A DNA stretch of 64,000 nucleotides from Rhodocyclaceae bacterium (GCA_020445745.1 JAGRGB010000029.1:62001-126000); one strand, 5' to 3'. Positions 15,759 through 24,237 are shown, counted from the stretch's first letter. The notes: a model not told the origin generated them from the sequence alone. Translations and numbers: made by a program.

Positions 15759-17243
15759 ATGAACAAGCGTTTCGACAGCATCCTCGACACCATCGGCCGC
15801 ACGCCGGTGGTGCGCATCAACAATCTCGCGCCCGGCCACGTCAACCTCTACGTCAAGGTCGAGTCCTTCAACCCGATGGGCTCGGTCAAGGACCGGCTCG
15901 CCCTCGGCGTGATCGAGGATGCCGAGCGGCGCGGCGAGCTCAGACCGGGCCAGACCGTCGTCGAGGCCACCAGTGGCAACACCGGCATCGGCCTGGCGAT
16001 GGTGTGCGCCCAGAAGGGTTATCCGCTGGTGGTCACGATGGCCGAGAACTTCAGCGTCGAGCGGCGCCGCCTGATGCGCTTCCTGGGGGCGAAGGTGGTG
16101 CTGACACCGGCCTCGCTGAAGGGCTCGGGGATGGTCGCCAAGGCGGAGGAGCTGGCCCGCGAGCACGGCTGGTGGCAGTCGCGCCAGTTCGAGAATCCGG
16201 CCAATGCCGAGATGCACGAACGCACCACCGCGGTCGAGATCCTCGAGGCCTTCGCCGATATCGGGCTCGATTACTGGGTGACCGGCTTCGGCACCGGCGG
16301 CACCTTGAACGGCGTCTCGCGGGCACTGCGCCGGCAGAGTCCGGATACCCGGATCGTCGTCTGCGAGCCGGACAACTCGGCGATCCTCGCCAGCGGCATT
16401 CCCCAGGACCGCAACGACGACGGCAGCCACAGCCAGAGCCATCCGGTGTTCCGGCCGCACCTGATGCAGGGCTGGTCGCCCGACTTCATCCCGAAGCTGG
16501 CCGAGGAGGTCACCGGCGGCGGGCGCATCGACGACTTCCTGGCGATCAATGGCGCGCGCGCCCTCGAGTGCGCCCGCGACCTGGCCCGCAAGGAGGGCAT
16601 CTTCGTCGGCATCTCGTCCGGTGCCACCTTCGCCGGCGCGCTGGCGATCGCCGAGCAGGCGCCCGACGGCGCGAACATCCTGTGTATGCTGCCGGACACC
16701 GGCGAGCGCTACCTGTCGACGCCGCTGTTCGAGGACGTTCCGGCGGAGATGACCGAGGAGGAGATGGCGATCTCGCGCTCGACCGCGAACTATCGCTTCG
16801 ACGTCACGGCGCCGGCCACGGCGCCGGCCGCGGCAGCGGCCGATCCCGAGCCGGAGGCGGTGGCCGAGGTCGAGGAACTGACCACCGACGGCAGCCAGCC
16901 GGTGGTGATGTTCGCGCTCGAATGGTGCGAATTCTGCTGGTCGGTGCGCAAGGTGCTGGCCAGGTACGGCATCGAGTACCGTTCGGTGGATCTCGACTCG
17001 GTCGCCTACCAGCCCGACAACCGTGGCGGCAAGGTGCGCGAGGCGCTGCGTGCGAAGACCGGCTGGAACACCTTCCCCCAGATCTTCATCGGCGGCGAGT
17101 TCGTCGGTGGTTGCACCGACCTGTTCGACGCGTTGAAGGACGGCAGCCTCGGCGAGCGCCTGGACCGCCACGACATCCACTTCGACCGCTCGGTCAAGGA
17201 GGATCCCTACAGCTACCTGCCGAAATGGCTGCATCCGCGGTGA
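15759..17243 (+). CDS. Cysteine synthase-like enzyme fused to a C-terminal glutaredoxin
   Basis: 494 residues. Residues 1 to about 340 are a fold-type II PLP enzyme of the O-acetylserine sulfhydrylase/cystathionine beta-synthase group: NPMGSVKDRLALGVIEDAE has the Schiff-base Lys, EATSGNTGIGLAMVCAQKG the asparagine loop, GFGTGGTLNGVSRALR the phosphate-binding glycines. An Ala/Pro/Glu linker (about 345-375) leads to a glutaredoxin domain with the redox motif EWCEFCWS (about 386-393), then TGWNTFPQIFIGGEFVGGCT. Fusion to glutaredoxin would allow reduction of, or sulfur transfer from, a persulfide or mixed disulfide at the PLP active site. AACAGGAGAGCAGTG precedes the ATG at 15759. It is probably co-transcribed with the decarboxylase. 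Confidence 0.93.
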   Translation: MNKRFDSILDTIGRTPVVRINNLAPGHVNLYVKVESFNPMGSVKDRLALGVIEDAERRGELRPGQTVVEATSGNTGIGLAMVCAQKGYPLVVTMAENFSVERRRLMRFLGAKVVLTPASLKGSGMVAKAEELAREHGWWQSRQFENPANAEMHERTTAVEILEAFADIGLDYWVTGFGTGGTLNGVSRALRRQSPDTRIVVCEPDNSAILASGIPQDRNDDGSHSQSHPVFRPHLMQGWSPDFIPKLAEEVTGGGRIDDFLAINGARALECARDLARKEGIFVGISSGATFAGALAIAEQAPDGANILCMLPDTGERYLSTPLFEDVPAEMTEEEMAISRSTANYRFDVTAPATAPAAAAADPEPEAVAEVEELTTDGSQPVVMFALEWCEFCWSVRKVLARYGIEYRSVDLDSVAYQPDNRGGKVREALRAKTGWNTFPQIFIGGEFVGGCTDLFDALKDGSLGERLDRHDIHFDRSVKEDPYSYLPKWLHPR

Positions 17244-17278
17244 GCGGCCGGCGCGAGCGGTAGCGGGATCGACGAAGA

Positions 17279-17298
17279 GGCCGGGCGAAGGCCCGGCC
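17279..17298. terminator. Hairpin between convergent genes, probable bidirectional terminator
   Basis: A perfect 8-bp GC stem (GGCCGGGC-GAAG-GCCCGGCC) lies between the cysK-grx stop at 17243 and the yfdX stop at 17323. The position suits termination of both; no T-tract is present. Confidence 0.5.
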
Positions 17299-17322
17299 CC
17301 ACGGCTGCAAGCGGGTCGCTGG

Positions 17323-18036
17323 TCAATCGACCCGGGTGGCCGGCGGCGTCGGCGTTGAGGTCGAGGCCGTGTCGGACGCCGCTGCCGTCTTGGCCGGCTT
17401 CGGCACGTCCACCAGCATCGTGGTGTCGACGGTGAGGCCGTCCTCGGCCGCTTTCAGCGCTAGGTTGGCGTCGAAGTAGTTCTTGTCGCGGATCATGCCG
17501 GCAGCCTCGTCGACATGGGCCCGGGTCTCCTTCAAGGGCATCAGCAGCTGGGTATAGCCGATGTCCTCCTCGGCGAGCCTGAACTGCTCGATCGCCTCGT
17601 CGGTCTTGCCCGCCTTCAGGTGCTGTCCTCCCTTGTCGAGATGGGCGGCCTTCTCCGGCGTGCCGACATAGTCCTGGCCGACGACCAGCTGGCCATCGAT
17701 CGGCACCAGGTTGGCGTCCTGGCTCTTGCCGATCCCCATCGCGTGCTCGTCGCTGGCCGCCTTCACCAGCGCCTGTCGAGCCTGTCGGACCAGTTCGCGG
17801 GCGCGATCGGTGTCGCCGTTGAACAGGGCGAGCCGGGCCGAGCGCACATTGCGCATCGCCTCGAAGCCGTCGTGGGAGACCTGCAGGTTCATCTCCTTCT
17901 GCTTCTCGGCCTGGCGTGCCTTGACGGGTGCCGAGTCGGGCACCCCCGCAGCTGCGCCGAGCGGGGCGAGGCCGGCGCTGACCAGGGCGGTGGCGGCAAA
18001 CGCGCCGATGACGGTGTTGCGAAGAACGTCTTTCAT
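17323..18036 (-). CDS. yfdX: YfdX-family periplasmic stress protein
   Basis: 237 residues with a signal peptide (MKDVLRNTVIGAFAATALVS to about residue 30, cleavage near GAAAG). The YfdX domain follows: helical sequence with SARLALFNGDTDRARELVRQ, LVPIDGQLVVGQDYVGTPEK and DIGYTQLLMPLKETRAHVDE. The tail after about residue 210 is Thr/Ala/Pro-rich. In enterobacteria YfdX is induced by the EvgA acid/stress regulator and is linked to acid and antibiotic tolerance, probably as a chaperone-like periplasmic protein. A -24/-12 element about 105 bases upstream and the adjacent sigma54 two-component system point to sigma54 control. Confidence 0.9.
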   Translation of the reverse strand: MKDVLRNTVIGAFAATALVSAGLAPLGAAAGVPDSAPVKARQAEKQKEMNLQVSHDGFEAMRNVRSARLALFNGDTDRARELVRQARQALVKAASDEHAMGIGKSQDANLVPIDGQLVVGQDYVGTPEKAAHLDKGGQHLKAGKTDEAIEQFRLAEEDIGYTQLLMPLKETRAHVDEAAGMIRDKNYFDANLALKAAEDGLTVDTTMLVDVPKPAKTAAASDTASTSTPTPPATRVD

Positions 18037-18140
18037 GATCTGGCTCCATGCACCCGGGTTCGGATATCAGGGTGGTCGCGACGGGGTGTCGGGTCGCCTG
18101 GCCATCCCGCGGCACTTCGTGCCTGGCCACACCAGCTTTC

Positions 18141-18155
18141 GCATCGCCCGTGCCA
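18141..18155 (-). promoter_or_regulatory. Sigma54 (-24/-12) promoter of yfdX
   Basis: The minus strand reads TGGCACGGGCGATGC. The GG and GC elements are separated by exactly 10 bases, and it matches the consensus TGGCACG-N4-TTGC except ATGC for TTGC. The predicted start site lies about 95 bases before the yfdX ATG. A sigma54-dependent response regulator is encoded next door. Confidence 0.75.
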
Positions 18156-18402
18156 TGTTGGTAAGTGCATGAATAAACGTTAGGAACTTGTCTTTTCGGG
18201 GTGGCAGCGGAGGGGTGATGGCGGAAATAACCACCATCGCCGCCAGATCCACCGGCGCCATGCCGAACGACGATCGGAAACGGTCGCGCGATCGGCTGCG
18301 ATGCAGCCGGGGCGGGCCGCCCATGTTCGCGGGGCATCGCCGCCTGCGGGGCCGCGGCGGCGCCGCGGTTGCTCTTGTCGTCTGCCGGCGGTTGGCGGCC
18401 GC

Positions 18403-19797
18403 TCAGCCGCGACTGTCGGCTGCGAGGCCGTATTTCTGGATCCGATAGCGCAATGTCTCGCGCGTCGTGCCGAGGGCGCGCGCAGTGGCCATGACGTTGA
18501 AGTCGTTGCGCTCGAGCGCGCTGCGGATGATGAATCGGTCCATTTCCTCGAGCGCCATCGAGCCGTCCAGCGGCAGGCGGATCCAGTCGCTGGCTTCGTC
18601 CCCGCCGCCGTCGCGGCTGCCGGCGGATCGTGGCAGGCCGAGCCATTCGCCGGCCAGTTCGCGACCCGTCGACAGCAGCACGCTGCGCTCGATCACATTG
18701 CGCAGTTCCCGCACGTTTCCCGGCCAGTCGTAGGCGGCAAGCGCCGCCCACACGGCATCCGGCACGGACGCGACGTGCTTGCCGGCCTGGGTGTTGAATT
18801 CATGGACCATCGTGTCGACCAGGGCGGGGATGTCCTCCTTGCGCTCGCGCAGGCTGGGCAGGCGCACTTCGAACACCGAGATGCGGTGGTAGAGGTCGCT
18901 GCGGAAGCTGCCGTCGGCCGTCGATCGCCGCAGGTCGCGGTTCGAGGCCGCGACCAGCCGCACATCCACCGCGATCTCGTGCTCGCCGCCGACCCGGCGA
19001 AAGCGCTGCTCCTCGAGCGCCTTCAGCAACTTCGCCTGCAGGCCCGGATCGAGTTCGCCGATCTCGTCGAGGAACAGGGTGCCCCCGTCGGCCTGCTCCA
19101 GGAGGCCCCGGTGGCGTCCCTTGGCGCCGGTGAACGCGCCGGGCTCGTGGCCGAACAGCTGGGATTCGAGCAGATCCTTCGGAAACGCCGCGCAATTGAC
19201 GTCCACGAACGGGCCTTCGCTGCGCCCGCCGGAGTAGTGCAGGATCTTGGCGGTGAGGCCCTTGCCGGTGCCGGTCTCGCCGGACAGCAGCACGCTCGAG
19301 ATCGGTACGCCGGTGAGCTGGGCGAGCATCGCGCGGACGCGGCCTGCCGCAGGGCTCGTCCCGACGAAGGCCTGCGGCGAAAATCGTCGGGCCTCGTGCT
19401 CGGTGCTGTCGGCGATGCGCTGGCGGTCGCGTGCTCCGCGGGTTGCGGCGGCGATGGTGAGGTCGAGCTTGTGGGTGTCCAGCGGCTTGGCGAGGAAATC
19501 CAGCGCCCCCAGCTCGGCGGCACGCTCGATGTCGCGACGGGTCCCGTAGCCGGACAGAAAGATCCATTCGCCGTGTCCGCCGGCCGCCCGCACCTCTTCG
19601 AGGAAGTCGAGTCCGTTGCCGTCGGGAAGGTTCATGTCGGACAGCACGATGGTCGGCGACAGTCCGAGTTCGACGATCAGGTGGCGGGCATCGGCGATGG
19701 TTTCGGAAACCGTCACCTGCCAGCCGCCCCGCTCGAAGCGCCGTTTCAGTTCCGCGCCGAGCAGTCGCTCGTCCTCGATGATGCTCATCGTTCGCAT
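18403..19797 (-). CDS. Sigma54-dependent response regulator (NtrC family)
   Basis: 464 residues from the ATG at 19797; another ATG lies three codons later. The receiver domain carries the phospho-acceptor Asp in VLSDMNLPDGNG (about 52) and the conserved Lys in FLAKPLDTHK. The AAA+ domain has Walker A GETGTGKG, the sigma54-contacting GAFTGA loop (about 219-224), Walker B GGTLFLDEIGEL and the WPGNVRELRNVIERSVLLS sensor region. A Fis-type helix-turn-helix ends the protein (NVMATARALGTTRETLRYRI). It follows the kinase gene with overlapping ends. Candidate targets are yfdX and the DUF1269 gene, which have good -24/-12 elements and flank the pair. Confidence 0.95.
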   Translation of the reverse strand: MRTMSIIEDERLLGAELKRRFERGGWQVTVSETIADARHLIVELGLSPTIVLSDMNLPDGNGLDFLEEVRAAGGHGEWIFLSGYGTRRDIERAAELGALDFLAKPLDTHKLDLTIAAATRGARDRQRIADSTEHEARRFSPQAFVGTSPAAGRVRAMLAQLTGVPISSVLLSGETGTGKGLTAKILHYSGGRSEGPFVDVNCAAFPKDLLESQLFGHEPGAFTGAKGRHRGLLEQADGGTLFLDEIGELDPGLQAKLLKALEEQRFRRVGGEHEIAVDVRLVAASNRDLRRSTADGSFRSDLYHRISVFEVRLPSLRERKEDIPALVDTMVHEFNTQAGKHVASVPDAVWAALAAYDWPGNVRELRNVIERSVLLSTGRELAGEWLGLPRSAGSRDGGGDEASDWIRLPLDGSMALEEMDRFIIRSALERNDFNVMATARALGTTRETLRYRIQKYGLAADSRG

Positions 19798-19802
19798 GGT
19801 GC

Positions 19803-21275
19803 TCAGTCTCCGCACGGCAGCGTGACGACGGTCCTTGCGCCGCCCTCCACGCTGCTTCCGAGGTGGATCTCGCCGCCGGCGGATCGCACCAGGCGCTGGA
19901 TGATCGACATCCCGAGCCCGGTGCCGTCGGCCTTGCTCGTCTGGAACGGTCTGATGCCGCGCGTCAGCAGCGCTTCCGGATAGCCGGGGCCGTTGTCGGC
20001 AACCGTCAGGGTCAGCAGGCCGCCGTCGCGCGTCATCTCGATGGTGATCGTCCCGGGGGCGTCGCCGATCGCTTCGGAGGCGTTGCGCAGCAGGTTGATC
20101 AGCACCTGCCGCAGCGTGTCGCGCGGCAGCAGGCAGGTGGTGTCGTCGACGCTCGCACGAATTTCGATCGGTGCCGGCACCTGGTAGCGGAGCAGGCGAA
20201 CGATGTCGTCCACCAGCCGTCGCGCGGCGACCTGGACCGGCGTTTCCAGATGGGCGCGACCCTGCTCGAGCATGCGGTTGAGCAGTCCGGTGACCCGTTG
20301 CATCTCGTCGGCAATGAGGCGCACGCGGTCCTGTTCCTCGCCGGCCGGCAACTCCTCCTCCATGTTGTGCAGGGCGGCCGAGATGCCCGAGATCGGATTG
20401 CGCAGCTCGTGGGCAAGGCGGGCGGCGAACTCGCCGACCGCGGCCAGGCGCGCGCCGTTCTCCAGTTCGGCCTGCTGGCGGAGCAAGGTCTCCGAGGCCG
20501 CGCGAACCTGGGCTTCGAGCGCGCTGGCGTGCGCTTCCGCCTCCCTGCTGGCGGTCCGCAGGCGCGCGGCCATGTCGTTGTAGCGGGCATAGACGTCGGC
20601 CAGGGGATCGTCCGATGGCACCGGCGCGGCGGCCGAGAAGTCGAGATTGCCGACGTTCTCCAGCAGGCGCGACAGGCGATCGATCGAACGAAAGCCGCGA
20701 CGCTGCATGCCGGCCATCAGCGCGAGGGCGAGCAAGGGAGTCAGCAGCATCGCGCCGAGGGCCACTGCCGTTTCCAGCTTCGCCGCGCGGCGGCTGTCGA
20801 TCACCACCTCGCGCTGCAGGCGATTCTCGTGGTCGAGGGTGCGGCGGATGATCGACAGCGCCGCCAGCAGTCCGGTCTTCGCGTCGACGGTCGAATCGTC
20901 CAGGAAGCTGCGTGCCTGGCGCAGGCTGGGCGGCGTTTCCGGGTGGAGATGGGCGCCACGTCGTTCCAGGGTGTCCAGCGCGGCGCTGATCCGGCGCACC
21001 TGGGCAGGGTCGGGGGCGGTGGCCGATCGGACATGGTGGATCAGCAGTTCCTGGATGTCGATGTTGATCTGCTGCAGGTCCTGGAGGTGCGCCATGTGGC
21101 GCTCCAGTGGATCGAGCCGCTGTGACGATTGCGCGGCTGTGTAGGCCAGAAAGCCCAGCGACAGGACGACGGCCCCGACCGCCAGCAACGCTGCAAAGCG
21201 CGATGGCTGCAGCAGGGCCTTCTGGATCGCGCCTGCGCGCGGCTGGGCTGGCGTGCTCACTGTCTTCTCCACCAT
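19803..21275 (-). CDS. Membrane sensor histidine kinase, partner of the sigma54 regulator
   Basis: 490 residues. A first membrane helix (about 28-49, FAALLAVGAVVLSLGFLAYT) is followed by an all-helical periplasmic sensor (about 50-170). A second helix (LETAVALGAMLLTPLLALAL), a HAMP-like linker and a coiled coil come next. The HisKA box has phospho-acceptor His in RLAHELRNPISGISAALHNM, and the ATPase domain shows N (LINLLRNASEAIGD), G1 (VADNGPGYP) and G2 (GTGLGMSIIQRLV) boxes. It is the first gene of the kinase-regulator operon, with only 5 bases between its stop and the regulator ATG. The sensed signal is unknown. Confidence 0.93.
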   Translation of the reverse strand: MVEKTVSTPAQPRAGAIQKALLQPSRFAALLAVGAVVLSLGFLAYTAAQSSQRLDPLERHMAHLQDLQQINIDIQELLIHHVRSATAPDPAQVRRISAALDTLERRGAHLHPETPPSLRQARSFLDDSTVDAKTGLLAALSIIRRTLDHENRLQREVVIDSRRAAKLETAVALGAMLLTPLLALALMAGMQRRGFRSIDRLSRLLENVGNLDFSAAAPVPSDDPLADVYARYNDMAARLRTASREAEAHASALEAQVRAASETLLRQQAELENGARLAAVGEFAARLAHELRNPISGISAALHNMEEELPAGEEQDRVRLIADEMQRVTGLLNRMLEQGRAHLETPVQVAARRLVDDIVRLLRYQVPAPIEIRASVDDTTCLLPRDTLRQVLINLLRNASEAIGDAPGTITIEMTRDGGLLTLTVADNGPGYPEALLTRGIRPFQTSKADGTGLGMSIIQRLVRSAGGEIHLGSSVEGGARTVVTLPCGD

Positions 21276-21460
21276 TGCCTGCCTCGAACGAGGCCGCCTT
21301 TCACTGCGATTGCAACGCTCGTGCCAGCCGCCGTGGCCCGCGAATCAGCGCAAGTCGGGTCCCCTCGCGAGAAATCCGGCCGCCAGTATGGTGCATTTGA
21401 ACCGCTCGCATGGTGGATATCAACCGTTCACCCCGCCTGTGTTTCTCGACTCCATGAAAA

Positions 21461-21473
21461 GAATCCGGGATTC
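21461..21473. promoter_or_regulatory. Perfect inverted repeat just upstream of the -24 element
   Basis: GAATCC-G-GGATTC lies 14 bases upstream of the -24 box of the DUF1269 gene. Enhancer-binding proteins usually sit further away, so it might serve an accessory factor or be chance. Confidence 0.35.
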
Positions 21474-21487
21474 AGTGGCTTGCGAAC

Positions 21488-21502
21488 TGGCATGTCGATT
21501 GC
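21488..21502 (+). promoter_or_regulatory. Sigma54 (-24/-12) promoter of the DUF1269 gene
   Basis: TGGCATGTCGATTGC matches TGGCACG-N4-TTGC at every core position except one (T for C at the sixth base) and has the required 10 bases between GG and GC. The -12 box ends 53 bases before the ATG at 21556, giving a leader of about 40 bases. Confidence 0.8.
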
Positions 21503-21555
21503 GCCGGCGTTCGGCGGATTTGCACGGAAACCTCTCGGATCGACTGGAGAACACC

Positions 21556-22050
21556 ATGTACGAACTGCTCGTGATCCCCTTCGACAGCGTCGCCGCCGCC
21601 GAAGCCGCCCGCGAACAACTGGTTGCGCTGGCCAGCCGCTATCTCGTCTATGTGGCGGATGCGGTGGTGGCGACCGGTGACGGTCGGCATCACATCCGTC
21701 TCCAGCATCTCGTGGACCAGTGGCCACCGGATCCCGCCGGCACCCCGGTGTGGGGCACGCTGGCGGGAATGTTTCAACGGCATTCGCTGGTAGCGGCGTC
21801 GGCGCGTTCGAGTGCCGGCGGCCTCGACAACTTCGGCCTCGACGACGCGTTCATGGAAGGGATGGCGAGCCTGCTCGATCGACGCGCCGCGTGCTTGTGC
21901 GTGCTGGCGAGAGCCAGCAATGCCGACCACGTCGTCGAGCGGGTCGGGGGCGGCGCCGACGAAGTGCTGCGGGCGCGGCTGCGCCGGTCGCCGGCGACCT
22001 GCGCGGAATCATCCAGCGGCAGCGACGTCGGGCCGAAAGCCCCGGCCTGA
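21556..22050 (+). CDS. DUF1269-family protein
   Basis: 164 residues from the ATG at 21556 after GGAGAACACC. It starts MYELLVIPFDSVAAAEAARE, a short alpha/beta ferredoxin-like segment typical of DUF1269. The central part PVWGTLAGMFQRHSLVAAS is less hydrophobic than the glycine-rich membrane-associated helix of many DUF1269 proteins. FGLDDAFMEGMASLLDRRAA and ACLCVLARASNADHVVERVG follow. Biochemical function is unknown; homologues appear in stress regulons. It has a strong sigma54-type promoter and is divergent from the kinase-regulator operon, which makes it the best candidate direct target together with yfdX. Confidence 0.85.
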   Translation: MYELLVIPFDSVAAAEAAREQLVALASRYLVYVADAVVATGDGRHHIRLQHLVDQWPPDPAGTPVWGTLAGMFQRHSLVAASARSSAGGLDNFGLDDAFMEGMASLLDRRAACLCVLARASNADHVVERVGGGADEVLRARLRRSPATCAESSSGSDVGPKAPA

Positions 22051-22119
22051 GGGCGCGCACGACGACGTCGCCGGACGGACCGGCGCGCGCTTGTCGACCG
22101 GGTACGGCGTTCGCTGCTG

Positions 22120-22719
22120 CTAGATCACGCCGGCATCGGGCGTGTCGACGATGGCGCTGAATTCCTTCAGGATCTCGGGGTCGCGACGGCTTCCCGCCTC
22201 GCTGCCGAGGATCGCCATGATTTCATCGTGGCCGCGACGGCAGTGATAGGGGCGTGCTTCGTCCATCGCGTCGTAGGCGTCGACGATGCTGACGATCCGC
22301 GCACCGAGTGGAATGGCCTCGCCCCGCAGTCGTTCGGGATAGCCCGAGCCGTCGATGTTCTCGTGATGGTAGCGGACGATTTCGGCGACTTCCCGCGCGC
22401 CGTCGAAACCGCCCGCCAACAGCATCTCGGCCCCCATCGTCGGATGGTTGCGGATCGCTTCCCAGTCGTCATGGGTCAGCCGTGTCCGTTTCGCCAGGAT
22501 GTTGTCGGGAATGCCGATCTTGCCGATGTCGTGGACCCCGGCGGCGACATGCAGGATCGCCAGTTCGCGTGGCGTCATGCCGCAGCGTTCGCCGAGCGCC
22601 ACCGCGCGTTGCGCGACCCTCGTCGAGTGCAGTTGCGTCTGGTGGTCACGATATCCCAGGGCCATCGACAGGGCGCTGGTCTGCCGTTGCAGGAAGTGAA
22701 AATACGATTTGTCGAGCAT
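22120..22719 (-). CDS. HD-GYP domain protein, probable c-di-GMP phosphodiesterase
   Basis: 199 residues from the ATG at 22719 (MLDKSYFHFLQRQTSALSMA); a longer reading to 22803 is possible. It is essentially a bare HD-GYP domain with the HD pair in VAAGVHDIGKIGIPDNIL, the metal-binding RNHPTMGAEML and the full signature YHHENIDGSGYPERLRG. All catalytic positions appear intact, so it should hydrolyse c-di-GMP, with partners or signals supplied in trans. A consensus-like promoter lies 90-115 bases upstream. It is divergent from a GAF-GGDEF diguanylate cyclase, forming a make-and-break pair. Confidence 0.9.
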   Translation of the reverse strand: MLDKSYFHFLQRQTSALSMALGYRDHQTQLHSTRVAQRAVALGERCGMTPRELAILHVAAGVHDIGKIGIPDNILAKRTRLTHDDWEAIRNHPTMGAEMLLAGGFDGAREVAEIVRYHHENIDGSGYPERLRGEAIPLGARIVSIVDAYDAMDEARPYHCRRGHDEIMAILGSEAGSRRDPEILKEFSAIVDTPDAGVI

Positions 22720-22804
22720 AGGGCTTGCTGCGGTCGTGGCCGGGCACGCGTCGTGGGGTGCGAATGGTTGTCCCGGGAAGCCTAACGGCGCAAACGAGCA
22801 CAAG

Positions 22805-22835
22805 TTTATAGTCGAGAACTATTGATCCATGTCAA
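22805..22835 (-). promoter_or_regulatory. Probable sigma70 promoter of the HD-GYP gene
   Basis: Minus strand TTGACA (22830-22835) and TATAAA (22805-22810) are near-perfect -35 and -10 boxes, but the spacer is 19 bases, longer than the optimum of 17. A shifted -10 would shorten it. Confidence 0.55.
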
Positions 22836-22983
22836 CAGCTTCGGGGCGCAGATGCGCTGCAATGCAGCATAATCGCAGGTCCTGTCCGGGAGGGATTTCG
22901 CTGCGCCACCCGTAGGGGGAGATGGACGTGTTCCATGTGACCCGGCGACAGGTCCGCCAACGGTCTCATTGGAGTATGCCCAA

Positions 22984-24237
22984 GTGAAATCCGCCAGACA
23001 GGCGATCGCCGAAGATCCCCGCATCGATGCCTATTGCGACGCCGTTCGCGCCATGCGGGAAGGACGCTTCGTATTCGATCTGGACACCGGCGTGGGCGAC
23101 GCGCTCGGCGTGCTCGGCGAAGAACTCAAGGCGCTCGCCGACCATCTCGACTGGCATCTCTCCCACGCCGGCAAGCTACACGAGATCACCGAGAACGTCG
23201 TCGGCGGGCTGCTGCTCGACGATGTCCTGAATCGCATCTTCGAGTCGTTCCAGACGGTCATCCCGTACAACCGCATCGGTTTTGCCCTGTTGTCGGAGGA
23301 CGGCCGGTCGGCACGCGCGTGCTGGGCCCGTGCCGACTTCGAGCACACCCGCCTCGGCAACGGTTTCTCCGCACCGATCGAGGGGAGCAGCCTCGGCGAC
23401 ATCATCCGCACCGGCCACCCGAGGATCATCAACGATCTGGAGCGCTATCTCGACAGCCACCCACTGTCGCATTCGACCCGGCTCATCGTCGCCGAAGGCA
23501 TCCGGTCGAGTCTGACCTGCCCGCTCCTGAGCGATGGCAAGGCGATCGGATTCCTGTTCTTCTCGAGCGTCGAGCGCAACGCCTACGAGGCGGTCCACCA
23601 GGGTATCTTCCTGCGTATCGCGGCACAGTTGTCGGCGCTGATCGAGAAGGGCCGCCTGTGCTCGCAGATCGTCGAGCTGAATCATCGTCTGACCATCGAG
23701 CAGCAGGAACTGCAGCAACTGGCGACGCGCGACGCCCTCACCGGCGTGCTCAACCGCCGTGGCATCCTCGAGCAACTGGACGCCCAGTATGCGCGTGCCT
23801 GCCGCAACAAGGGGCCGATGGCCCTGATCCTGATCGACGTGGACCATTTCAAGGCCGTCAACGACCGCCACGGCCATGCGGTCGGCGATGCGGTGCTGAA
23901 GGAAATGGCCCGACGCATCCATCGCGATCTGCGCCCGTACAACCATCTGGGCCGGCTGGGCGGCGAGGAATTCCTCGTCGTGCTGAGCGACGAGGACAGT
24001 GCCCACGGCACGGCGATCGCCGAAAGGCTTCGCCGGCTGGTGGCGGCCAGCGCGGTTCCGTTCGAAGGCGCGCAGATCCCGGTCACCATCAGCGCCGGTG
24101 TCGTGCAGGCGATCGACCCGGGCGTCGCCGGCAGCATCGAAATGTTGATCGCCGTCGCCGACAAGGCGCTCTACGAGGCCAAGAACGCGGGCAGGAACCG
24201 GGTCTCCCAACGCATCATCATGGCGCCGTCGGACTGA
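22984..24237 (+). CDS. GAF-GGDEF diguanylate cyclase
   Basis: 417 residues from a GTG at 22984 with GGAG nine bases before it; a TTG at 22969 is a weaker alternative. Residues about 65-225 form a GAF domain (LLLDDVLNRIFESFQTVIPY, GIRSSLTCPLLSDGKAIGFL). The GGDEF domain begins at TRDALTGVLNRRGILEQL and carries the active-site motif LGRLGGEEFLVVLS (about residue 325). No RxxD product-inhibition site precedes it (RPYN occupies that place), so feedback inhibition at the classic I-site is not expected. No membrane helix; cytoplasmic. It is divergent from the HD-GYP gene. Confidence 0.93.
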   Translation: MKSARQAIAEDPRIDAYCDAVRAMREGRFVFDLDTGVGDALGVLGEELKALADHLDWHLSHAGKLHEITENVVGGLLLDDVLNRIFESFQTVIPYNRIGFALLSEDGRSARACWARADFEHTRLGNGFSAPIEGSSLGDIIRTGHPRIINDLERYLDSHPLSHSTRLIVAEGIRSSLTCPLLSDGKAIGFLFFSSVERNAYEAVHQGIFLRIAAQLSALIEKGRLCSQIVELNHRLTIEQQELQQLATRDALTGVLNRRGILEQLDAQYARACRNKGPMALILIDVDHFKAVNDRHGHAVGDAVLKEMARRIHRDLRPYNHLGRLGGEEFLVVLSDEDSAHGTAIAERLRRLVAASAVPFEGAQIPVTISAGVVQAIDPGVAGSIEMLIAVADKALYEAKNAGRNRVSQRIIMAPSD

